The position numbers and the translations under genes were made by a program. From an uncultured Treponema sp. (GTDB lineage Bacteria > Spirochaetota > Spirochaetia > Treponematales > Treponemataceae), in NCBI GenBank assembly GCA_937901865.1, contig CALDID010000010.1, positions 1-14,171 on the forward strand: a DNA stretch of 14,171 nt, given 5' to 3'. Under the pieces are notes generated by a model. It had not been told where the DNA came from. It did not search any database and was given only the letters and a program-made list of their open reading frames with translations. Numbering within the stretch: the stretch's first letter is position 1; the number at the start of each line of letters is the position of its first letter. This document shows, one piece after another, positions 5,782-12,560 of this stretch.

Positions 5782-8457
5782 ATGCTTTCATTTTTATATT
5801 CACTTACAATTTATCCAATAAAGCAAATCATAGAATTTTTCTATGTACTGTTTTCTGTTGCCTCCAAAAATCAAGGTATTTCTATTATCGGAGTAAGCCT
5901 TATTTTTACGCTTCTCTGCCTGCCTCTCTATATCACTGCGGAAAAATGGCAAGAAATTGAGCGCGAAACACAAAACCGTATGAAAAAACAAATTCAGCGA
6001 ATCAAAAAGGCGTTCAAAGGTGATGAGCAATATATGATGCTTTCAACATTTTATAAACAACAGCATTATCATCCACTTATGGCACTGCGCTCAAGCTTCG
6101 GTCTTTTAATACAAATTCCATTTTTTATAGCAGCCTACTCTTTTTTATCTCACTTACAGCAACTTCAAGGCTCTTCATTTCTTTTTATTCGTGATATGGG
6201 AAAGGCTGATGCCTTATTTACAATAGGTTCTTTTACCATAAACGTACTTCCTATCGCAATGACGCTCATCAATATTACATCAGGCTTAATCTATTCACGA
6301 GGACACGAAATAAGAGAAAAAATCCAGATTTTTGTAAGCGCAGGTATTTTTCTCGTTCTTCTTTACAATATGCCCGCAGGACTTGTGCTGTATTGGACGA
6401 TGAATAATATTTTTTCCACACTCAAAAATATTTGCTATAAGTTGCCACAAAAATTGATGATTCGCTCTTTGTATTTTTTAGCAACCACTATTTATATATT
6501 TTCAGCGTTTTATTTAATTTTTATTCACACAGGAAATTTCGGAAACAGATTATTGCTTACAATCGCAGGTCTGTTTATTCCGCTTTCTCCGATTTTACTA
6601 AAAGGCGCAAAATTATTCTTTTCGTATTTCTGCATTAACGACAGAAAAACGTGCTTAGAACTTTTTTTGATTTCTTGTGTGCTACTTTGTATTCTCACAG
6701 GATTTATGTTGCCATCTTCGGTAATCTATTCTTCCCCTATCGAGTTTTCCAATATCGACAACTATGGCTCACCTTTGTATTTTCTCTTCAATACATTTTC
6801 GCAGGCTGCAGGATTTTGTCTTTTTTGGCCATTGGCACTTTTCTTTTTGTTTTCTGCCGAAAAGTCTTCTATTCGTTCAACTTTTGCTCTTATCGCTCTT
6901 TTTTGTGCCACAGGTGCACTCATAAACGCATTTGTTTTCTCTGGCAATTACGGCAACCTCTCTTCAAGTCTTGTTTTCGATAAAGGACCAGAAACAGATA
7001 TTCTATTCTCATTTCTTAATCTTTTTGTACTCGGGTTCGCTGTGATTTTGATTTGCTTTTTCATTCGACGAAAACATACAAGAAAAATCATACACGGGGG
7101 GGGTATCTTCATACTTGCTCTTTTAGCTATCTCCGTATTTCAGACCGCCGCTATACAAAAAAAGTATTCGCAATTAGAACCTGTTGCTGAATTGCAAACT
7201 GATAAAATCGAGCCTATCTACTCACTTTCCAAAACAAAAAGAAATATAGTTGTATTCTTTTTAGACCGATTTACTTCATCATTCTTTCCTGAAATTATAA
7301 AAGAATCTGGAGAACTTTCTGAAATTTATTCTGGCTTTACCTATTATCCTAACACCATTTCTTACGGACTTCATACAATAGTCGGTTCACCAGCTATGCT
7401 TGGTGGTTATGATTATCGCCCTGAACAAACAAATGCAAGACACGATATGCCATTGATTGATAAAGTCAACGAAGGAATCAGCACAATGCCTATTTTATTC
7501 AGCGATATGGGCTTTCAAACCACTTTTGCAAATCCAGAAGACGCTGAATTGCAGCATGGCTATTTTAAAAACAACTCAAAGATAAAAACGGTTCATACAA
7601 ATGGAACATATCGAAAACACTGGTACTTGCAACACGGAAGCAATATGTTACCTGTAAAAAGCACTCTTTTAAAGAGAAATTTTATTTGGCTAAGTTTTTT
7701 CTGTTGTGCGCCTGCAATTGCAAGAGAAACAATTTATAAAAAGAATTATTGGTCGTCGCAAACATTGCAAGACACTGATAACTTTATAGATTCTTATTCT
7801 GGGCTAGATTTTTTGCCAGAACTCACCGATTCTAACGCAAAAAATGACACGTTTACGATTATTCACAATCTGCTTCCGCATGAACCGATGTATCTAGACG
7901 CGCCAGAATACACGCTTCCCAAAGATATTGACGATATAAAAGCAAGCAACAGCGCATTTGGCAATATGGCAGATTATTATTCAGCAGCGGCAAGCATTCA
8001 TCTTGTAGCAAAATGGCTTGAGTATCTAAAACAAGAAGGTATGTATGATAATACAAGAATTATCATTGCGTCTGACCACGGCGTTTTAATCCGCACTGGT
8101 GTTTTCAAAAACAATAATGTGTGTCAAGTAGAGGGGTGCAATCCTCTTTTACTTTTTAAGGATTTTAATGATAAAGGAGAGCTAAAAATCGACAACAATT
8201 TTATGACGCAATGCGATGTGCCATTTCTCTGCACTCACAACCTCAAAGAGAACGAGCAGAATAATGGTCTAGCAATTCACCCTCTCACGAAAAAAAATAT
8301 TGATATGTCTGGAAAGCAGGGAGAACAGCATTTATTTATGAATCACAACAATACAGCAATGAAAAACGGGAAATACACCTATACTGCAAAACCTAACGAA
8401 TGGTACAGTGTACATGATGATATTTTCAATCCTGACAACTGGAAAAACGGGCATTAA
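5782..8457 (+). CDS. YidC/Oxa1-like membrane domain fused to an LTA-synthase/sulfatase-type extracytoplasmic phosphotransferase (paralogue 2)
   Basis: An 891-aa paralogue of the preceding protein, starting 10 bases after its stop with AGGAG overlapping that stop, so translation is probably coupled. The YidC-like part (residues 1-220) is highly similar to paralogue 1: ALRSSFGLLIQIPFF is identical. The catalytic part is clearly more diverged. Helices: about 32-52, 100-124, 150-171, 182-212, then further segments to about 456. Catalytic candidates: D495 in FFLDRF, T532 in GLHT, H700 in LPHEP, and D765/H766 in SDHG; NPLLLFKDF (787-795) is shared with the family. H-E-P is nearer the LTA-synthase/sulfatase norm than the H-S-S of paralogue 1. 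The two probably act on related but different acceptors or donors. An 8-G run at codons 438-441 lies between the last helices and the catalytic domain. The gene is low in CG dinucleotides throughout, unlike the genes that follow. Confidence 0.85.
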   Translation: MLSFLYSLTIYPIKQIIEFFYVLFSVASKNQGISIIGVSLIFTLLCLPLYITAEKWQEIERETQNRMKKQIQRIKKAFKGDEQYMMLSTFYKQQHYHPLMALRSSFGLLIQIPFFIAAYSFLSHLQQLQGSSFLFIRDMGKADALFTIGSFTINVLPIAMTLINITSGLIYSRGHEIREKIQIFVSAGIFLVLLYNMPAGLVLYWTMNNIFSTLKNICYKLPQKLMIRSLYFLATTIYIFSAFYLIFIHTGNFGNRLLLTIAGLFIPLSPILLKGAKLFFSYFCINDRKTCLELFLISCVLLCILTGFMLPSSVIYSSPIEFSNIDNYGSPLYFLFNTFSQAAGFCLFWPLALFFLFSAEKSSIRSTFALIALFCATGALINAFVFSGNYGNLSSSLVFDKGPETDILFSFLNLFVLGFAVILICFFIRRKHTRKIIHGGGIFILALLAISVFQTAAIQKKYSQLEPVAELQTDKIEPIYSLSKTKRNIVVFFLDRFTSSFFPEIIKESGELSEIYSGFTYYPNTISYGLHTIVGSPAMLGGYDYRPEQTNARHDMPLIDKVNEGISTMPILFSDMGFQTTFANPEDAELQHGYFKNNSKIKTVHTNGTYRKHWYLQHGSNMLPVKSTLLKRNFIWLSFFCCAPAIARETIYKKNYWSSQTLQDTDNFIDSYSGLDFLPELTDSNAKNDTFTIIHNLLPHEPMYLDAPEYTLPKDIDDIKASNSAFGNMADYYSAAASIHLVAKWLEYLKQEGMYDNTRIIIASDHGVLIRTGVFKNNNVCQVEGCNPLLLFKDFNDKGELKIDNNFMTQCDVPFLCTHNLKENEQNNGLAIHPLTKKNIDMSGKQGEQHLFMNHNNTAMKNGKYTYTAKPNEWYSVHDDIFNPDNWKNGH
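7096..7103 (+). repeat. Poly-G tract of 8 inside paralogue 2, possible phase-variation site
   Basis: Eight consecutive G bases code for part of H-G-G-G-I at residues 438-442, in an otherwise AT-rich gene. In the sequence as given, the frame is open (ON). Gain or loss of one G would cut off the whole extracytoplasmic domain. Poly-G switching is established in Treponema pallidum and in Campylobacter surface-glycan genes; here it is an inference. Confidence 0.6.
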
Positions 8458-8462
8458 CATCA

Positions 8463-8491
8463 TTGAAAAATCTATTGAATAACAATAGAAT
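8463..8491 (+). promoter_or_regulatory. Predicted promoter with an operator-like palindrome before the cytidylyltransferase-aminotransferase gene
   Basis: TTGAAA (8463-8468), 17 bases, then TAGAAT (8486-8491); both boxes match consensus at 5 of 6. TCTATTG and CAATAGA (8471-8477 and 8483-8489) form a perfect 7-bp inverted repeat around AATAA, lying in the spacer and over the -10 box, where a repressor could bind. The start would be near 8498, with AGGAG at 8507-8511 and ATG at 8523. The gene could therefore be expressed apart from the two upstream genes. Confidence 0.5.
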
Positions 8492-8522
8492 GAATATATC
8501 ATCTGTAGGAGTTTTATAGATT

Positions 8523-10490
8523 ATGACCGAACAAGAATTCGATTATCTTATGGCTGTGCGCAGAGGCGAAGACACAGCAACTTTTTCAAAAGACACAGTT
8601 CTCGCTTGCACTAAAGCGGGGTGGGTTGAAAAGGATTGTGTTACAGACGCAGGAATGGAAGCCCTCTCGCCGTACAAGGTTGACAATGCAATCATTATGG
8701 CAGCAGGTCGAAGCCGCCGCTGTATGCCATTGTCGAACTATTTGCCGAAAGGTCTTTTCGAGATAAAAGGCGACACAATGGTTGAACGCCAAATCAAGCA
8801 GCTGCACGACGCAGGCATCAAAGAAATCGTCCTTGTCGTCGGCTATCTCAAAGAGCGATACTACGAAATGGCGAAAAAATATCCTGAACTCATCGTCATC
8901 GACAACAACGAATGGGAAGAGAAAAACAATATGTCTTCTCTCTATGCCGCCAAAGATTATTTGAAAGCCTCTTATGTCTGTTGCTCTGATAACTGGTTTG
9001 CCCACAACGTTTATCGCGATTACGTCTATGATTCATACTACGGCTGTTTGTATTCAGACGAGTTCTGCAATGAATACTGCGTCAAATCGCTCGACGACCG
9101 CGGCTATATGACATCGGTCAAAAAGGGCGGCGAAAAGGCGTGGTACACCATCGGAGAAGCGTTCTTCTCAAAGAGTTTCAGCGCGAAGTTCGTTGACTTA
9201 ATGGTCAAAGAATACTACGACCCAGATATGAAATATATGCTCTGGGACGATTTCCAGATTAAGCACATCAGTGAGCTTTTGATGAAAATCAAACGCTACG
9301 ACGACGCGGAATGCAAAGAGTTCGACACCACAGAAGACATCTTGCAGTTCTATCCGAACTTCAAGGACTTCATCGACCAGTTCTTTCAGGAAGAGGAACT
9401 CGTAAACTCAACACAGCGCATTTCATACCTCTCAAATTACACCGACACAAAGCAGTATTCCGTCGTTGCAACAGAGCAGCTCACGGGACGTATGCACGTC
9501 AACGAAAATCTCTTTGGACCATCTCCAAAGTGCCTCGACGTATTGCACAACGCAAAGATGGAAGACCTCTATCTTTACGACCTCACGCGCGACGACGCTC
9601 TTGCAGTCGAGATTTCAAAGAGAACCGAGCTCGGTACAGACAGCATTTTCATTCACTCAGGTTCTTCCGACGTTATCAAGACGATTATGACGCTCGTACT
9701 GAACAAAGACGATGTTGTTTTGATTTCTGCGCCAGCGTGGAACTACTACAAATCAGTTATCGAGCTGCACTTTGCAAAGCCTGCATACTACGACATCAAG
9801 CCGGGAGAGAACGCATACGAGTTCGACATTGACGGCTTGATGAGCGAAGCCGCTTCAAAAAAGCCGCGCATTATCGTCATCACCACGCCGCATAACCCAA
9901 CAGGCGCAGTTATCAGCCCGAAAGACCTTGAGCGCGTCATCAAAGAAAACCCGACATCGCTCGTCATCGTGGACGAAGCATATTTGGGCTTCTCAACCGT
10001 GAAATACGACGCAAAATATCTTTTGACCACATACAACAACGTCGTTTTTGCACGCACTTTCTCAAAGCTCTACGGCTTGGCAGGTGTTCGAATTGGCTAC
10101 GGTCTTTGCACTCCGATGGCGCGTCAGGTGTTCAAGCTCGACCTCAATCCGTTCCGCGTGTCGAACATCGGTCGAAAAGTCGCGATTGCCGCATTGGAAG
10201 ACAAGAAATATTACAATGAGTTGACCAAGACAATCATTCAGCTCAAAGCGGATTTCATTGCCGAAATCAACAAAATCAAAGGCGTAAAGGCGTTTGATTC
10301 TGCAGCGAACTTCATCTTTATCCACTTCGACGGCATCGATGTGCAAGCACTCAAAGACTACCTCGCCGACAACGGCTATCTCGTGCGCCTTTGGACAGAA
10401 GCAGGCAGACTTTCAATGCGCATAACCGTCGCGCCAAAAGCGGATATGGATAAAGTGCGCGATTTGATTAAGGAGTTTATCGAAAAATAG
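8523..10490 (+). CDS. Bifunctional LicC/PntC-like cytidylyltransferase and class I/II (HisC-like) aminotransferase
   Basis: A 655-aa cytoplasmic fusion. Residues 1-50 look like a small winged-helix leader of the kind found before LicC-like enzymes. Residues 54-290 are a nucleotidyltransferase: AIIMAAGRSRRCMPLSNYLP (56-75) with K76 completing the PKG triphosphate-binding loop, C-S-D-N (154-157, D156 likely Mg ligand) and W-D-D (241-243, second Mg position). Residues 320-655 are a PLP enzyme of fold type I: HNPTG (457-461), DEAY (484-487), Schiff-base K515 in RTFSKLYGLAG, R523, and substrate-binding R633 in SMRITV. LicC activates phosphocholine with CTP; PntC activates 2-aminoethylphosphonate. 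HisC-like aminotransferases include Campylobacter Cj1437, which makes serinol phosphate from dihydroxyacetone phosphate. The fusion therefore suggests one protein makes an amino-alcohol phosphate (or aminophosphonate) and converts it to a CDP-activated form for transfer by neighbours. The exact substrate is unknown. Confidence 0.88.
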   Translation: MTEQEFDYLMAVRRGEDTATFSKDTVLACTKAGWVEKDCVTDAGMEALSPYKVDNAIIMAAGRSRRCMPLSNYLPKGLFEIKGDTMVERQIKQLHDAGIKEIVLVVGYLKERYYEMAKKYPELIVIDNNEWEEKNNMSSLYAAKDYLKASYVCCSDNWFAHNVYRDYVYDSYYGCLYSDEFCNEYCVKSLDDRGYMTSVKKGGEKAWYTIGEAFFSKSFSAKFVDLMVKEYYDPDMKYMLWDDFQIKHISELLMKIKRYDDAECKEFDTTEDILQFYPNFKDFIDQFFQEEELVNSTQRISYLSNYTDTKQYSVVATEQLTGRMHVNENLFGPSPKCLDVLHNAKMEDLYLYDLTRDDALAVEISKRTELGTDSIFIHSGSSDVIKTIMTLVLNKDDVVLISAPAWNYYKSVIELHFAKPAYYDIKPGENAYEFDIDGLMSEAASKKPRIIVITTPHNPTGAVISPKDLERVIKENPTSLVIVDEAYLGFSTVKYDAKYLLTTYNNVVFARTFSKLYGLAGVRIGYGLCTPMARQVFKLDLNPFRVSNIGRKVAIAALEDKKYYNELTKTIIQLKADFIAEINKIKGVKAFDSAANFIFIHFDGIDVQALKDYLADNGYLVRLWTEAGRLSMRITVAPKADMDKVRDLIKEFIEK

Positions 10491-10496
10491 TAAATG

Positions 10497-10526
10497 CACA
10501 CCGCTGGATTATAGTCAAGCGGTGTG
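10497..10526 (+). terminator. GC-rich hairpin just after the cytidylyltransferase-aminotransferase stop codon
   Basis: CACACCGCT (10497-10505) and AGCGGTGTG (10518-10526) form a perfect 9-bp stem around a 12-base loop, starting 6 bases after the stop. The loop and right arm are the first unit of the tandem repeat array. No T tract follows, so it may stabilise the 3' end of the upstream message rather than terminate it. Confidence 0.45.
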
Positions 10527-10618
10527 AGAGGATTATAGTCAAGCGGTATGAGAGGATTATGGTCAAGCACTGGTGCAGGACTATAGTCAAGCATAACCGC
10601 TTGATTGTAGTCAAGCAC
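10506..10618. repeat. Five-copy 24-bp tandem repeat between the fusion gene and the glycerophosphotransferase gene
   Basis: Units begin at about 10506, 10530, 10554, 10578 and 10601. The core GGATTATAGTCAAGC is near-identical in the first four; the last, TTGATTGTAGTCAAGC, is the most diverged. The TCAAGC element occurs in every unit, while its partner GCTTGA occurs once (10599-10604). GCTTGA can pair with TCAAGC either upstream (10587-10592) or downstream (10611-10616), giving two mutually exclusive hairpins; the second is followed by ACTTTTGTTT. The block fills the 150-base gap and ends 22 bases before the next start codon. Confidence 0.8.
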
Positions 10619-10640
10619 TTTTGTTTATATGGAGAAAAAT

Positions 10641-11888
10641 ATGCTTCTTTATATTGACCCGGGAACGGGGTCTATGTTGTTTTCAATCTTGATTGGCGCG
10701 GCGGCAACGCTGTTTTTTTTAGCAAAGGCTCTGCTGTTGAAGCTCAAGCTCTTGTTCGCAGGGAAAAAAGGCGCAGAAATTGATAAATCCTACAAAAAAT
10801 ACGTCGTCTATTGCGAAGACAAGCGATATTACACGGTCTTTCTGCCCGTCGCCGAAGAGTTTGAGAGGCGCAAAATCGAGCTGACCTATTTTACAGGCAC
10901 TACGGACGACCCGATTTTTGAGAAAAAGTTTGAGTTTGTCAAGGCGGAATGTATCGGCACGGGAAACGTTGCGTATGCAAAGCTGAATATGCTTTCGGCG
11001 GGGATTGTTTTGATGACGACACCGGGATTGCAGGTGTACCAGCTCAAGCGAAGCAAAAACGTGAAGCATTACAGCCACATTTTCCACTCTTGCACCGACT
11101 CAACGATGTACCGTCTGTTCGGCTTGGATTATTTTGACAGCGTGCTGATGACGGGCGATTATCAGGCAGACGACATTCGATTGCTCGAAAAACAGCGCAA
11201 CCTTCCTGCCAAAGAGCTCATCACCGTCGGCTGCACTTATCTCGATGTGCTCAAAGAGAAAATCGCCGCCATTCCTGCCGAAGAGAACCACGAGTTCACC
11301 GTTTTGGTCAGTCCGTCGTGGGGAAAGAGTGCGCTGCTGGGGCTTTACGGCGAAAAATTGCTCGACCCGCTCGTGAAAAGCGGTATGAGAATCATCGTAC
11401 GCCCGCATCCGCAGAGCCGAATCAGCGAAAAAGATATGCTTGACCGACTGCACGAGCGTTACAAAGACGCGAAAAATCTGGTATGGGACAATGAGCGCGA
11501 CAACATTTATTCGCTCAAGAAAGCAGACATTATGATTTCGGATTTTTCTGGCATCGTCTACGATTATACATTTTTGTGCGACAAACCTGTTATGTACGCA
11601 AATGCCGAGATGGATTTGCTTCCGTACGATATTTACGACACGGGACACGAACCGTGGGCGGTTACGACATTGCAGAAAATCGGTATTCCCATCAAGGAAG
11701 AGGATTTCCCGAACATCGCGGAAGTCATCAAGAACGCTTCCGACAGCCCCGAGCTTGCAGCATTGCGCGCGAAGTATAAGGCACAAGCATGGCAGCACAT
11801 CGGGGAGGCTGGCAAGCTGACGGCGGATTATATGATAAACAAACTCGCCGAGCTCGAAAATCCCCCAGCCGCCGCACACATTGCTTAA
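10641..11888 (+). CDS. CDP-glycerol glycerophosphotransferase-like enzyme with an N-terminal membrane anchor
   Basis: A 415-aa membrane-associated transferase. ATG 10641 is chosen over 10629 because GGAG (10631-10634) lies 6 bases before it. It opens with MLLYIDPGTGSMLF, an N-terminal motif I recognise from many membrane proteins, then a helix at about 12-38. The catalytic region is the teichoic-acid glycerophosphotransferase type (GT-B-like fold): VRPHPQS (253-259), the H-P signature, and ISDFSGIVYDYTFLCDKPVM (299-318), the equivalent of the D-[YF]-S-S/G...D-Y...KP donor site. Such enzymes move glycerol-phosphate, ribitol-phosphate or similar groups from CDP to an acceptor on the cytoplasmic side. 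Here it could use the CDP-linked product of the upstream fusion protein. It is about the size of TagB-like priming enzymes and shorter than TagF polymerases, so single addition is more likely than polymerisation. An 8-T run (10713-10720) sits in the helix region. Confidence 0.87.
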   Translation: MLLYIDPGTGSMLFSILIGAAATLFFLAKALLLKLKLLFAGKKGAEIDKSYKKYVVYCEDKRYYTVFLPVAEEFERRKIELTYFTGTTDDPIFEKKFEFVKAECIGTGNVAYAKLNMLSAGIVLMTTPGLQVYQLKRSKNVKHYSHIFHSCTDSTMYRLFGLDYFDSVLMTGDYQADDIRLLEKQRNLPAKELITVGCTYLDVLKEKIAAIPAEENHEFTVLVSPSWGKSALLGLYGEKLLDPLVKSGMRIIVRPHPQSRISEKDMLDRLHERYKDAKNLVWDNERDNIYSLKKADIMISDFSGIVYDYTFLCDKPVMYANAEMDLLPYDIYDTGHEPWAVTTLQKIGIPIKEEDFPNIAEVIKNASDSPELAALRAKYKAQAWQHIGEAGKLTADYMINKLAELENPPAAAHIA

Positions 11889-11908
11889 AGTTCAAAAAGG
11901 AGGCTTCT

Positions 11909-12139
11909 ATGATAGCAACACTAAACGGAAAAATCCACGGACAAACCGTCGTACTCGATAGGGAAATCCCGAAAGAATACGACGGGGCTACCGTTTCTAT
12001 TTATGTAGAAAAAGCTGTTGATGCAATGAGTGTCGAAGAACGTATGGCGGCTTTAGAAGCTCTAAGCGGCAGAGGCGGACAAATATTTCCTGACAATGTA
12101 AATAGCTATATTCGGAGCATACGCGATGATAATCGATAA
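11909..12139 (+). CDS. Antitoxin of a PIN-type toxin-antitoxin pair
   Basis: A 76-aa protein with a strong AAGGAGG site (11897-11903) 5 bases before ATG 11909; the longer frame starting at 11789 lies inside the previous gene. The first half looks like the short beta-rich fold of AF2212/DUF104-like antitoxins (alternating ATLNGKIHGQTVVLD, then ATVSIYVEK at about 27-35). The second half is helical and basic at the end (SYIRSIRDDNR), suited to wrapping the toxin. Its last 14 bases overlap the toxin gene, the usual arrangement for this module. It begins 20 bases after the glycerophosphotransferase gene and may be co-transcribed with it. Assignment relies mainly on the neighbour; the DNA-binding fold is not obvious from the sequence. 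Confidence 0.72.
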   Translation: MIATLNGKIHGQTVVLDREIPKEYDGATVSIYVEKAVDAMSVEERMAALEALSGRGGQIFPDNVNSYIRSIRDDNR

Positions 12140-12560
12140 GATGTATTTCGATACTGCGCCTGTCATTTATTTTTTGGACAACAAAGAGCCGTATAAGCAG
12201 TCTGTAAAAAGTTTGATTCAATACGGCTTGGATAACCAAGTTCAATTCTTTTCGTCAACATTGCTGAACACAGAATATTTAGTCGTTCCGTTTCGTCTGA
12301 ATAATCGCGAAAAAATTGAAGATTTTGAAAAGTTCAAGGCTCTTTTGAATCTAACTCTCGTTGCGGCGAATGATGAGATTACAACTATCGCCGCAAAACT
12401 CCGCGCGAAATATGCTGGATTAAAAGGTATGGACGCAATTCATCTTGCGACCGCGCAGTATGCAAAATGCGATGTGTTTTTGACGAATGACAAGCAACTT
12501 GCGCAGATTTCGGAAGTGAGTGTGCAAGTGCTTGACGACCTTGTAAAAGAAAAAGCTTAA
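12126..12560 (+). CDS. PIN-domain toxin (VapC-like ribonuclease)
   Basis: A 144-aa PIN-domain protein, expected to be an RNase that stops growth when free of its antitoxin. All four acidic metal-site residues are visible: D9 in YFDTAPVIYF, E50 in LNTEYLV, D103 in GMDAIHLATA and D122 in LTNDKQL. Start 12126 is supported by GGAG at 12114-12117, 8 bases upstream; an internal ATG at 12141 would still keep D9. Reading starts inside the antitoxin gene, so translation is likely coupled. Its stop codon overlaps the stop of the minus-strand DUF4956 gene, so the two transcripts must run into each other. The substrate RNA cannot be predicted. Confidence 0.88.
   Translation: MIIDKMYFDTAPVIYFLDNKEPYKQSVKSLIQYGLDNQVQFFSSTLLNTEYLVVPFRLNNREKIEDFEKFKALLNLTLVAANDEITTIAAKLRAKYAGLKGMDAIHLATAQYAKCDVFLTNDKQLAQISEVSVQVLDDLVKEKA

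Noticed and set aside
10376..10618. Minus-strand 80-aa frame with an L-D-Y-N-P repeat
   Set aside because: The peptide repeat is just the 24-bp DNA repeat read in one frame, which stays open because 24 is a multiple of three. The rest is antisense to the aminotransferase, and there is no ribosome binding site.
10506..10618. CRISPR array
   Set aside because: The 24-bp units are directly adjacent with no unique spacers and no cas genes nearby.
10530..10618. Minus-strand promoter array from TTGACTATAAT in the repeats
   Set aside because: The TTGAC and TATAAT-like parts overlap within a unit, and across units the spacing is 23 bases, too long for a standard promoter.
10713..10720. 8-T run in the glycerophosphotransferase gene as a phase-variation switch
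   Set aside because: T runs of this length occur by chance in AT-rich helix-coding DNA and are less prone to regulated slippage than G runs; no supporting sign.
11100..11879. 259-aa minus-strand frame opposite the glycerophosphotransferase
   Set aside because: It is antisense to a well-supported gene, has no recognisable motif, and its composition is that of a reverse-frame shadow.
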